Of a DNA stretch of 64,000 nt, positions 41,648 to 49,843 are shown in pieces. The translations under genes were made by a program, and so were the position numbers. The DNA is taken from the NCBI RefSeq assembly GCF_042680805.1, contig NZ_JBHUEM010000001.1, positions 1 through 64,000 on the forward strand, read 5' to 3'. The notes beneath the pieces were generated by a model. That model ran no database searches, was not told the DNA's origin, and worked only from the letters and a program-made list of their open reading frames with translations. The stretch is from Bacillus_CJ salitolerans. Its GTDB lineage: Bacteria > Bacillota > Bacilli > Bacillales > SA4. Position 1 is the first letter of the stretch. The number at the start of each line of letters is the position of its first letter.

Positions 41648-43471
41648 ATGAAAAAAGTCGGTTTTTTTAAATCGATTCATTTTAAATTTGTATTGATTTA
41701 TATACTATTGATTTTGATTGCGATGCAGATTATTGGTGTTTATTTTGTGAGGAAGCTAGAGGAACAATTACTATCCAATTTTTCTAGTTCTCTAAATGAA
41801 CGAGTAGATTTACTTGCCTATAACCTAGAACAGGAAATGATTCTTGACCGAGATGAAAATACGCCAACGTTAGAGGAAGAAGTCCGAGCAATTTTGTTCG
41901 ACTTCTTTTCTGATGATATAACAGAAGTAAGCGTCATTGATAGTAAAAGCCGCGTAATTGGAACATCTGATGTCAATAATCAATCGATCATAGGTAGGCG
42001 TACAACTGATATTTTGGTTAAACAAGCATTAGTTGTGGGGTCTAGGAGCGACAAAGTATTAATAGACCCACAGCTTGGGCACAGGATGAAGGTATTAATG
42101 GTGCCCATTAAACAGGATTCACAAGTATTAGGGGTTATTCACCTAGAAGCATCGATGGAAAATGTGTATGATCAAATGAAGCAAATCAATAATATATTTG
42201 TGAGTGGTACCGGGATTGCTCTAGTTATTACGGCATTATTAGGGATATTTCTTGCCCAAACGATTACAAGACCTATGTCTGATATGCGGAAGCAAGCACT
42301 TGAAATGGCAAAAGGAAACTTCTCCAGAAAAGTAAAGGTATATGGGTACGATGAAATCGGTCAACTTGCCTTAACCTTTAATAACCTCACGAAAAAGCTT
42401 CAAGAGGCACAGGCTACAACAGAGGGTGAAAGAAGAAAGCTTACATCTGTATTAGCCCACATGACCGACGGTGTAATTGCAACTGACCGAAAAGGCAGGA
42501 TTATCTTAGTTAATGACCCAGCCTGTGACATGTTAAATGTTTCACGTGAAACGGTATTAGCTGAATCTATTTTGACCGTTTTAGGTATACAGGAGGACTA
42601 TACTTTAGAGAAAATTATTAATGAAATAGAATCGCTTGTCCTAGATTTTAGTACAAATCAAAAACCTTATATTCTTCGAGTTAATTTTTCAGTTATACAA
42701 AAAGAAACTGGATTGATAAACGGTCTTATAGCCGTTTTATATGATATTACTGAGCAAGAGAAAATTGAGTCAGAGCGTAGAGAATTTGTCGCAAATGTTT
42801 CGCATGAGCTTCGAACACCGTTAACGACGATGAGAAGCTATTTAGAAGCTCTAGCAGATGGTGCTTGGCAGGATGAAGAGATTGCACCTAAATTCCTCGA
42901 GGTTACCCAAACGGAAACAGAGCGTATGATTCGTCTCGTTAATGATTTATTATCGCTATCTAAGCTAGATAGTACAGATTATCGCCTAACAAAAGAATGG
43001 ATTCATTTTCCGAAGTTCTTCAATCGGATTATAGATCGTTTTGAATTAACGAAAAATCAAAACGTGACATTTATTCGAAATATTGAGGATGATCGATTGT
43101 TAATAGAAATGGATGAAGATAAGATCACCCAGGTTCTTGATAATATCATTTCAAATGCACTGAAATACTCTCCAGAAGGTGGAGTGATTCAGTTTAATTT
43201 AGTGAAAAAAGATGGAATGATTGAAGTAAGTGTGAGTGATCAAGGAGTAGGGATCCCGAAGGATAATATTCATCATATCTTTGAGCGATTTTACCGTGTT
43301 GACAAAGCGAGATCTAGAAAGCTTGGTGGTACAGGACTTGGTTTAGCCATTGCAAAAGAAATGATTTTATCTCATGGGGGAAATATTTGGGCAAAAAGTG
43401 AAGAGGGAATGGGAACCACTATATATTTCACCCTTCCAATGGAAAATGAACTTGAGGATGATTGGGAATGA
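41648..43471 (+). CDS. walK: sensor histidine kinase WalK
   Basis: WalK (YycG, 607 residues) phosphorylates WalR. It has two membrane helices (about 12-32 and 182-205) flanking an extracellular sensor domain, then HAMP, a cytoplasmic PAS, the HisKA domain with phospho-acceptor H386 (VANVSHELRTPLTT), and an HATPase domain with ALKYSPEGG, DQGVGIP and GGTGLGLAIAKE. The ATG at 41648 follows GCAGGAG; the GTG at 41642 overlapping the walR stop is less well spaced. The coding sequence contains a parS site. It overlaps walH by 4 bases. Confidence 0.97.
   Translation: MKKVGFFKSIHFKFVLIYILLILIAMQIIGVYFVRKLEEQLLSNFSSSLNERVDLLAYNLEQEMILDRDENTPTLEEEVRAILFDFFSDDITEVSVIDSKSRVIGTSDVNNQSIIGRRTTDILVKQALVVGSRSDKVLIDPQLGHRMKVLMVPIKQDSQVLGVIHLEASMENVYDQMKQINNIFVSGTGIALVITALLGIFLAQTITRPMSDMRKQALEMAKGNFSRKVKVYGYDEIGQLALTFNNLTKKLQEAQATTEGERRKLTSVLAHMTDGVIATDRKGRIILVNDPACDMLNVSRETVLAESILTVLGIQEDYTLEKIINEIESLVLDFSTNQKPYILRVNFSVIQKETGLINGLIAVLYDITEQEKIESERREFVANVSHELRTPLTTMRSYLEALADGAWQDEEIAPKFLEVTQTETERMIRLVNDLLSLSKLDSTDYRLTKEWIHFPKFFNRIIDRFELTKNQNVTFIRNIEDDRLLIEMDEDKITQVLDNIISNALKYSPEGGVIQFNLVKKDGMIEVSVSDQGVGIPKDNIHHIFERFYRVDKARSRKLGGTGLGLAIAKEMILSHGGNIWAKSEEGMGTTIYFTLPMENELEDDWE
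42538..42553. promoter_or_regulatory. parS-like site inside walK
   Basis: TGTTTCACGTGAAACG matches the parS consensus at 15 of 16 positions, about 31 kb from oriC, encoding VSRET in WalK. Confidence 0.85.
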
Positions 43472-44805
43472 GCTACGAAAATATAAAGTCAGTGTTGTTA
43501 ACCTTACTGGTTATTATGAGCTTAATCTTAACGTGGAATTTGTGGACGTACCAACCAGAGTATGGACTCATTGAAAGTACGAGATATATAAGTGATGTTG
43601 ATATTGGGGAAAAAAGAGAATTACAAGAATTAATTCAACCAAGCAAGGTTCTTTTCCATAAAAATGGACGTCATTATGGAACGACAGATACGATTGAAAT
43701 GAAAAAAGCTCTTAGTCATATTCGTCAATGGAGCTTTAATGATTTTAGTGATATTACACCTTCAATTAGAGAGGGCTATTTGGATTTTGTCCATGGTAGA
43801 GATAGCGTAGAAATTATATTCCCTTCAGAAGTGCCTGTAGAAATATTAAAGAGTGTTTTACCAATTGTGGATGAGGAATTACGTTTAGTCACATTTGATA
43901 GAGTAATCATCCCTATGCAGGACTCCCAGAAAGAAGAGCCAGTCGCCTACTTTGTTTCCTATGAAGATCATTATGTATATAAGGCAACGATTAATAGTTT
44001 CTTGTATCAAACCTTTTTTAAAGAAATCTATCAAGTTTCACCAAGGTATCCTCAATACTTTGCCTATAAAATTGATGGTTATACAAGTTTATTTCTACCA
44101 GATGACAAAGTAAATGTTAACCGTATCACGTATTATTCAATTCAATTATCAGGTGAAGATTTTAAGGATGCTCTTTTTACAGACCCAAGTATCGCTAAAC
44201 GAGATATTCAGCCCAACGGTGATGAATCGTATTCAGATGGGGCCCGTGCTCTTTATATCTTCAATGGAGGAAACTTGTTGCAGTTCATTAATCCTGTAAC
44301 TGAAACCGATTCGCCCATCATTGGTTCAAAACAATTAATTCAACAAAGCATTGATTTTATTAATGATCATAGTGGATGGACCGATCAGTACGTCATGTTT
44401 GATTGGGATTCTGCTTTACAATCTACTGAATTTAGACTACAGATTAATGGAATGCCGGTCTTTAATTATGCAGGACTCTCAAGAATTAGCCAAGAGTGGA
44501 ACAAAACCAATATGTTCGATAAATATGAAAGACCGATGTTTAAATTACAGCTATCATTAGATAGTGAGAGTTCAAATGTTAGTCTACCATCTGGACATAC
44601 GTTGCTAGATTTGCTAAGACAAATGCCATCTTTTGATCCTAATAAATTGGAGGATGCACTAGTAGGCTATGAACTCGTAAAGGATCGAACGAGTGCAAAA
44701 GTGACAATCGAGCCGATGTGGATTGTTAATTACAATGGAAGCTGGAAAAAGATTATCTTTGACGATATGAGAGAGCTAGGAGGGAATGTAATTGGATTGG
44801 AGTAA
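43468..44805 (+). CDS. walH: two-component system accessory protein WalH (YycH)
   Basis: A 445-residue membrane-anchored protein with a single N-terminal helix (SVLLTLLVIMSLILTWNLW) and a large extracytoplasmic domain. In Bacillus and staphylococci YycH and YycI contact WalK in the membrane and tune its activity. The ATG overlaps the walK stop (ATGA) and is preceded by GAGGATGATTGGGA. The stop overlaps the walI start by 14 bases. Confidence 0.93.
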   Translation: MSYENIKSVLLTLLVIMSLILTWNLWTYQPEYGLIESTRYISDVDIGEKRELQELIQPSKVLFHKNGRHYGTTDTIEMKKALSHIRQWSFNDFSDITPSIREGYLDFVHGRDSVEIIFPSEVPVEILKSVLPIVDEELRLVTFDRVIIPMQDSQKEEPVAYFVSYEDHYVYKATINSFLYQTFFKEIYQVSPRYPQYFAYKIDGYTSLFLPDDKVNVNRITYYSIQLSGEDFKDALFTDPSIAKRDIQPNGDESYSDGARALYIFNGGNLLQFINPVTETDSPIIGSKQLIQQSIDFINDHSGWTDQYVMFDWDSALQSTEFRLQINGMPVFNYAGLSRISQEWNKTNMFDKYERPMFKLQLSLDSESSNVSLPSGHTLLDLLRQMPSFDPNKLEDALVGYELVKDRTSAKVTIEPMWIVNYNGSWKKIIFDDMRELGGNVIGLE

Positions 44806-45583
44806 AACAAAAACAATTTTTATTATTGTGTTTCTAATCCTTGACCTGTTTCTAGCCTTTCAATTCGTTGAAAAAAGAGATCAAAATCAGCTTGGGATAA
44901 TTGCAGAAACCACGTTAGAAGACCAGCTTGAAGCAAATGAGATTTCGTATGTCGACCTTCCGAAAGAAACGATCAAAGAGACTTATATTACAGGAAAGAG
45001 TAAGGAATTTATCGCAAACGAGGTAGAGGCTTTACAAGGACAAATTCCTGAGATTATTAATAACACAAAACTGGAATCTGTCTTTGAAACACCTGTCCCC
45101 ATTGAAGAGGAAACAGCAGAGTGGCTGAATACTTTTGTTAAGAATCATGTTTTAGAAGGTGGTTCTTATATGTTTTGGGGTTATGAGGAGCAACATAAAC
45201 TATTACTCTTCTTTCAGCATTACAATGGAAAACCTGTCTATTATAATCAAAATGCACTATTAGCCATTCATGTAAATGAAGAAAACGAGATGATTGGTTA
45301 TGAGCAAACATTATTAGTAGATATTGAGGAAATGATGGTAGGTGGGAATAAGCAGGAAATTCTGCCACCTATTAAAGCCATTGAAAATATGTATAAAAGA
45401 AACGATTTAAAGCCTGGAAGTAAAGTAACGAAAGTGGAGCTTGGTTATTTTACGTTAGTACCTGATGCACAAGTATTTGTCCCTACTTGGCACTTTATCG
45501 TGAATAATAAGGAAAATTTCTTTATCAATGCATTTGAGGGACAAATCATACGAGATAATACACAATGGAGTGAAGTAGAATGA
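44792..45583 (+). CDS. walI: two-component system accessory protein WalI (YycI)
   Basis: A 263-residue protein starting MDWSKTKTIFIIVFLILDLFLAFQF, the characteristic single helix of YycI, followed by an extracytoplasmic domain. It acts with WalH on WalK. It starts at TTG 44792, seven bases after TAGGAGGGA. It overlaps walH upstream and walJ downstream, so the whole block is translationally coupled. Confidence 0.93.
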   Translation: MDWSKTKTIFIIVFLILDLFLAFQFVEKRDQNQLGIIAETTLEDQLEANEISYVDLPKETIKETYITGKSKEFIANEVEALQGQIPEIINNTKLESVFETPVPIEEETAEWLNTFVKNHVLEGGSYMFWGYEEQHKLLLFFQHYNGKPVYYNQNALLAIHVNEENEMIGYEQTLLVDIEEMMVGGNKQEILPPIKAIENMYKRNDLKPGSKVTKVELGYFTLVPDAQVFVPTWHFIVNNKENFFINAFEGQIIRDNTQWSEVE

Positions 45584-46374
45584 GCTTGCATTTTAGCGTG
45601 CTCGCAAGTGGTAGTACAGGAAATGCGATTTATGTGGGTACAGATAACATGAAGCTGCTTGTCGATGCAGGTCATAGTGGAAAGCAAATGGACGAGCTAT
45701 TTAAAAAGATTCAAGTGAATCCAAAAGAATTATCAGGGATATTAGTGACTCATGAACATAGCGATCATATAAAGGGAGTCGGTATCCTGGCTCGTAAGCA
45801 CAACATTCCCATTTATGCGAACAGCAAAACTTGGAAAGCGATGGAGCACTTAATTGGAGAAGTACCGACTGAACAGAAATTTATCTTTGAGACTGGACAA
45901 GTGAAGACGTTTATGGATATGGATGTAGAGTCCTTTGGTGTCTCTCATGATGCTGCAGAACCAATGTTTTATGTGTTTCATCACGGTGATAAAAAGCTCG
46001 TATTAATTACAGATACTGGCTACGTGAGTGACCGAATGAAGGGGATTATTCAAAATGCAGATGCTTATGTGTTTGAGAGTAATCATGATGTCGAGATGCT
46101 ACGGATGGGACGTTATCCATGGAGTATTAAAAGACGTATATTAAGTGATGTTGGACATGTTTCGAATGAAGATGCAGCGTTAGCGATGGCAGACGTTGTA
46201 GGGGACAGAACAAAACGCATTTATCTTGCCCACTTAAGTCAAGATAATAATATGAAAGATCTTGCGAGGATGTCTGTTCATCAAACGTTAGAACTAAGAG
46301 ATGTAGGCGTAGGTCATCGTTTTCAGCTTCTTGATACAGACCCAAAAATTCCGACAGCACTAGTATCGGTTTAA
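45580..46374 (+). CDS. walJ: metallo-beta-lactamase-fold exonuclease WalJ (YycJ)
   Basis: A 264-residue metallo-beta-lactamase-fold protein with the Zn motif THEHSDHIKG and downstream ITDTGY and SNHD metal-site residues. YycJ homologues have 5'-3' DNA exonuclease activity and have been linked to mismatch repair in Bacillus. The ATG overlaps the walI stop (ATGA). Last gene of the tightly coupled walRKHIJ block; htrC follows after 138 bp. Confidence 0.93.
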   Translation: MSLHFSVLASGSTGNAIYVGTDNMKLLVDAGHSGKQMDELFKKIQVNPKELSGILVTHEHSDHIKGVGILARKHNIPIYANSKTWKAMEHLIGEVPTEQKFIFETGQVKTFMDMDVESFGVSHDAAEPMFYVFHHGDKKLVLITDTGYVSDRMKGIIQNADAYVFESNHDVEMLRMGRYPWSIKRRILSDVGHVSNEDAALAMADVVGDRTKRIYLAHLSQDNNMKDLARMSVHQTLELRDVGVGHRFQLLDTDPKIPTALVSV

Positions 46375-46512
46375 ACTTATAATTCAATGCATTTCGTTAG
46401 AATTTTTGTGTAGAATGAGTATAATATGGAATTATAAACAAACTATACTTACGTATACAAATTCGTTCTTGAAAAGGATCGGTTCATCAGTGAAAGGATT
46501 GGTGAAAGTAGT

Positions 46513-47733
46513 ATGGGATATTATGATCAAGACTACCAACATATTCGACAAAAACAAAAAGGGAACCGTGGTAGTGTCTTTATTGCTGGTTTTGTAGGAG
46601 CCATTTTAGGAGCACTGTTAATGGTGTTTGCCTTGCCTGCACTTGATACAACCAAATCTCTTGATATGGGACCTACTACAACGAATGAGGGAGCCAGTGG
46701 AAACCAGGACGGAGCGATGACAACAAATCCAACAATGGATACGATGAATGTGAATGTTGTCACTCAGGTTACTCAAGCTGTTGACAAAGTGTCAGAAGCA
46801 GTTGTTGGGGTCATCAATATTCAAGAAGCAGGTTTTTGGAATGAAGCGGGTGAAGCAGGAACTGGATCAGGAGTCATTTATAAAAAAGAGGGCGGAAAAG
46901 CCTTTATTGTGACGAATCATCATGTTATTGAAGGTGCGACAACGGTCGAAATTAGTTTAGCAGATGGATCTAGAATACCGGCTGAGATTTTAGGAAGCGA
47001 TATTTTTACAGATTTAGCCGTCTTATCTGTTGAGGGGGATGCTGTAAATGTTATTGCCGAATTCGGAAATTCTGATTCTGTTCGTCCAGGAGAACCAGTG
47101 ATTGCCATTGGGAATCCATTAGGTTTACAATTTTCAGGCTCGGTCACACAGGGAATTATTTCTGGTACAGAACGTACCATACCATTAGATTTTGATCGAG
47201 ATGGTCATGTAGATTGGCAGGCTGAGGTACTTCAAACAGATGCGGCAATTAATCCTGGTAATAGCGGTGGAGCACTCGTAAATATAAATGGCCAGGTGAT
47301 TGGGATTAACTCCATGAAGATCGCACAGAATGCCGTTGAAGGAATTGGCTTATCCATCCCTGTAACAATTGCCCTTCCGATTATTGAGGATTTAGAGACA
47401 TATGGTGAAGTCAAGAGACCTTATATGGGTGTAGGGCTTCGTAATTTATCGGATATTTCAAGCTATCACTGGTATCAAACGCTTAAACTGCCAAGAGATA
47501 TAAAAGCAGGTGTTTTTATCGAAGAGGTTGTTCCATTATCACCAGCTGACCGAGCAGGATTAGTACAATATGATGTCATTGTTGCTCTTGACGGAAAAGA
47601 AATTACAAATGCTTTAGATTTACGTAAGCATTTATATAAGGAAAAAGAGATTGGTGAAACAATGGAGGTTACCTTCTATCGACAAGGGGAAAAAATGAAC
47701 ACCACGATGAAGCTTGTGGAAGAATCATATTAG
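46513..47733 (+). CDS. htrC: membrane-anchored serine protease HtrC (DegP/HtrA family)
   Basis: A 406-residue HtrA-type protease. A short cytoplasmic N-terminus is followed by one membrane helix (SVFIAGFVGAILGALLMVFAL, about 20-40), a Thr/Asn-rich linker, the trypsin-like domain with catalytic H137 (TNHHV), D167 (FTDLAVL) and S251 (PGNSGGAL), and a C-terminal PDZ domain (FIEEVVPLSPADRAGLVQYDVIVALDG). It degrades misfolded exported proteins on the outer face of the membrane. It follows the wal block as yycK/htrC does in B. subtilis. Confidence 0.94.
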   Translation: MGYYDQDYQHIRQKQKGNRGSVFIAGFVGAILGALLMVFALPALDTTKSLDMGPTTTNEGASGNQDGAMTTNPTMDTMNVNVVTQVTQAVDKVSEAVVGVINIQEAGFWNEAGEAGTGSGVIYKKEGGKAFIVTNHHVIEGATTVEISLADGSRIPAEILGSDIFTDLAVLSVEGDAVNVIAEFGNSDSVRPGEPVIAIGNPLGLQFSGSVTQGIISGTERTIPLDFDRDGHVDWQAEVLQTDAAINPGNSGGALVNINGQVIGINSMKIAQNAVEGIGLSIPVTIALPIIEDLETYGEVKRPYMGVGLRNLSDISSYHWYQTLKLPRDIKAGVFIEEVVPLSPADRAGLVQYDVIVALDGKEITNALDLRKHLYKEKEIGETMEVTFYRQGEKMNTTMKLVEESY

Positions 47734-47738
47734 GAGAG

Positions 47739-47769
47739 AAAGCAGACGAGAATGTTCGTCTGCTTTTTC
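47739..47769 (+). terminator. htrC terminator
   Basis: AAGCAGACGA/TCGTCTGCTT stem with T run, six bases after the htrC stop. Confidence 0.9.
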
Positions 47770-47834
47770 TTTGGCTGAAAAAGTGCTAGGCAAGTTTGGT
47801 ACTTGTGGATTTAAAAAATATGATCATAAAGTGG

Positions 47835-47843
47835 TTATCCACA
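47835..47843. promoter_or_regulatory. DnaA box upstream of yyzF
   Basis: Perfect TTATCCACA about 85 bp before yyzF. Half-matching GTGGAT sequences lie at 47805 and 47871. Confidence 0.7.
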
Positions 47844-47928
47844 GTGATTTTATCTACTGTTTATAAAAGTGGATGTGAATAAGGTATAATAAAAAAAATA
47901 CGACAATTTTTGTATGAGGTGATGTAAG

Positions 47929-48114
47929 ATGAACATTCATGCGTGTATGGAACATGTAGACGTAGCCATTGATACGATTGTAGATGAGTGTGAAATAGCA
48001 CCAGAAATCAAAGAACTAAATGATGATGAAAAGTTATCAACAGCTTGTGAATATTGTCAAAATACCGCGATATATCTTGTATCGAACACATATTCTGACA
48101 CAATATGTGGATAG
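47929..48114 (+). CDS. yyzF: CxxH/CxxC small protein (YyzF family)
   Basis: A 61-residue protein with CMEH near the N-terminus and CEYC near residue 41, the defining CxxH/CxxC pair of a small Bacillus family (YyzF type). The four residues probably hold a zinc. ACMEHVDVAIDTIVDE is the conserved start. The ATG at 47929 follows GAGGTGATGTAAG. It sits between DnaA boxes and rlmH, as in B. subtilis. The function is unknown. Confidence 0.85.
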   Translation: MNIHACMEHVDVAIDTIVDECEIAPEIKELNDDEKLSTACEYCQNTAIYLVSNTYSDTICG

Positions 48115-48148
48115 AAAATGTGGATATGTGGATAAGTTATGTGGATAA
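48106..48148. promoter_or_regulatory. DnaA-box cluster before rlmH
   Basis: Four same-direction boxes in 43 bp: TGTGGATAG (48106), TGTGGATAT (48119), TGTGGATAA (48127) and TGTGGATAA (48140). The first overlaps the yyzF 3' end; the last ends 35 bp before rlmH. A DnaA-box cluster upstream of the rlmH orthologue yydA is known in B. subtilis, to my recollection. Confidence 0.85.
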
Positions 48149-48183
48149 CATGTTTGTAAACTGTTTGTAAAGTAGGTGTAAAT

Positions 48184-48663
48184 GTGAATATCTCAATTGT
48201 CACAATTGGCAAACTAAAAGAAAAATATTTAAAGCAAGGCATCGATGAATATGCAAAACGCCTTACAGCCTATGCAAAATTAGACATTATCGAATTGCCA
48301 GATGAAAAGGCACCAGAAAATCTAAGTGAAACGGAAATGGAGCAAGTTAAGCAAAAAGAAGGAGAACGCATCCTACAAAAAATTTCACCCGATACATATG
48401 TCATTGCACTAGCCATTGAAGGAAAGATGAAATCGTCCGAGCAATTAGCCGAAGACTTAGATAAACTTGCGACATACGGTAAAAGTAAAATCGCTTTTGT
48501 CATTGGGGGATCCTTAGGGTTAAGTTCAGAGGTTATGAAACGTGCCGACGAATCACTTTCGTTCTCCAAAATGACATTTCCTCATCAATTGATGAAGTTG
48601 ATTCTGGTTGAGCAGATTTATCGAGCGTTTCGGATTAATCGGGGGGAACCGTACCATAAGTAA
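48184..48663 (+). CDS. rlmH: 23S rRNA (pseudouridine1915-N3)-methyltransferase RlmH
   Basis: RlmH (159 residues) is a SPOUT-fold methyltransferase acting on 70S ribosomes at pseudouridine 1915. It starts MNISIVTIGKLKEKYLKQGI; the SAM-knot part includes FVIGGSLGLS and the C-terminus is FPHQLMKLILVEQIYRAFRINRGEPYHK, full length. It starts at GTG 48184. Its 3' end is the attachment site used by SCC cassettes in staphylococci (orfX), and here it forms one of two direct repeats; the gene is intact after insertion. Confidence 0.97.
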   Translation: MNISIVTIGKLKEKYLKQGIDEYAKRLTAYAKLDIIELPDEKAPENLSETEMEQVKQKEGERILQKISPDTYVIALAIEGKMKSSEQLAEDLDKLATYGKSKIAFVIGGSLGLSSEVMKRADESLSFSKMTFPHQLMKLILVEQIYRAFRINRGEPYHK

Positions 48664-48674
48664 ATGAGGTTTTT
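48646..48674. other. attachment repeat at rlmH 3' end (attL-like)
   Basis: The last rlmH codons plus downstream bases, with core GTACCATAAGTAAATGAGG followed by TTTTT, recur at 52707-52735 (29 bp, one mismatch). The codons for Tyr-His-Lys-stop and the following TGAGG resemble staphylococcal SCC direct repeats. Confidence 0.8.
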
Positions 48675-48693
48675 TTGATTGAATTAATAACAA

Positions 48694-48728
48694 AACCTTG
48701 AAGTTCACATAGAGCTTCAAGGTCTTTT
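48694..48728 (+). terminator. terminator downstream of rlmH
   Basis: ACCTTGAAG/CTTCAAGGT stem followed by CTTTT, inside the inserted segment just after the attachment repeat. Confidence 0.7.
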
Positions 48729-48804
48729 GTTGATAGTCTTTATCCCTATGTTTTTCTTATTCAATAGTGGAATATAAGTTTATTAGAGGTATTTTTAAAT
48801 AAAT

Positions 48805-49014
48805 TTATTCAAATTTTATCTCGTCATTAAATCCAGGGATAAGAGTCTCTATAATTTTACTCTTCTGATATTCCCAATGTTTTTTTGCTGCATATTTTTT
48901 TACAGTACTGCAAGCTTTTGAAATGCGAAGTCCTTCAGCAGGGTTAGTATCACTATATGCTTGTAATTGTCTTAAAGTCATATTAATTAATTCGTCATCT
49001 CTTTTTCGTGCCAT
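48805..49014 (-). CDS. small hypothetical protein
   Basis: A 69-residue basic, helical protein (MARKRDDELINMTLRQLQAY... KKYAAKKHWEYQKSKIIETL). The ATG at 49014 lies six bases after AAAGGAGTG, a good site; an upstream in-frame start (49047) has none. I recognise no family. It lies inside the rlmH-bounded insert, on the same strand as the broken ImmA-like gene. Confidence 0.5.
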   Translation of the reverse strand: MARKRDDELINMTLRQLQAYSDTNPAEGLRISKACSTVKKYAAKKHWEYQKSKIIETLIPGFNDEIKFE

Positions 49015-49122
49015 CTTTAACACTCCTTTTAATAAGTACTTATCCAATTAATAGTGTGGTTAAAGATTTTATTATCATACACCTATTTGTTAAATATTTA
49101 AGAATATAGATTTAAAAAAATA

Positions 49123-49652
49123 TTACATAGCTTGTTTACTTAAACCATAATGATTAGCTAAGGCTTGATAATCACCATTAAATAATTTAAAATCCTTTTC
49201 CATCCATTCAATTGGCATTGATAATTCAGCTGCAAAGGAATTAGCTTGTCTCTCTTCAATAGGATTTGCATTATTTTCAATAAACCAATGTTGTTTGTCA
49301 ACTCAATATCAACAGTGTTTATGTGTCCTTTAATAAAATGTGCGATTTCATGCGCAATACTAAAGCGTTGTCTTTGAAAAGGCTGGTTTTTATTAACTCC
49401 TATTATCTTTCTACTTCCGGATAAAACAAGCACCCCAGAAACATCTTCGTCAAAATCAAATTGTACTACTCTCAATCCTACCTTATGTGCTATGTCAATA
49501 GGATCAACCATTGGGGATGAATACCTAGCCGAACGCACTAAATCTAGTGCCCTCATTGTAGGATTTACACGGAGTACTGCAGCAGGAGATGGGGGAAGAG
49601 ATTCGATTTCATCAATAAATTCCTCCAACTTATTTTTAACTTCTGGATGCAA
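49123..49652 (-). pseudogene. ImmA/IrrE-family metallopeptidase, frameshifted
   Basis: The first part encodes an ImmA/IrrE (COG2856) Zn peptidase with HExxH in RFSIAHEIAHFIKGH; relatives cleave phage-type repressors. After NTVDIELT the frame is lost near 49302: the expected continuation (HWFIENNANPIEERQANSFAAELSMP) is encoded in the next frame down to a TAA at 49123. One missing base explains this. The frame opens with a TTG at 49652 without a clear binding site. Upstream, an in-frame TAA (49653-49655) interrupts a possibly coding stretch (VKQFFFRAAK), hinting at a second lesion. It is either a decayed gene or a base-calling error. Confidence 0.75.
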
Positions 49653-49740
49653 TTATTTTGCTGCACGAAAAAAGAATTGCTTCACGTCATTTGAGGATGG
49701 TGCAATCAAATCTGTGTTTCCAAGAAAAATAGAAGGAAAT

Positions 49741-49757
49741 TTGTCATATTGTGTCAA
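49741..49757. promoter_or_regulatory. candidate operator between divergent genes
   Basis: TTGTCA-TATTG-TGTCAA, an inverted repeat with 6-bp arms (one ambiguous position each), between the ImmA-like pseudogene and the RelA/SpoT-domain gene. It is placed where a repressor controlling the rightward pair could bind. Inferred from symmetry only. Confidence 0.3.
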
Positions 49758-49843
49758 AATAATAGTATAGTAGGGATGATATTGTAGTCATGTGTAAGAT
49801 CAAAATACAATATAGCAAAATAAGGGAAAAAGGGGGATGGGTT

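Noticed and set aside
49492..49770. 92-codon plus-strand ORF opposite the ImmA-like gene.
   Set aside because: It is the shadow of the peptidase coding sequence, which has clear HExxH family features.
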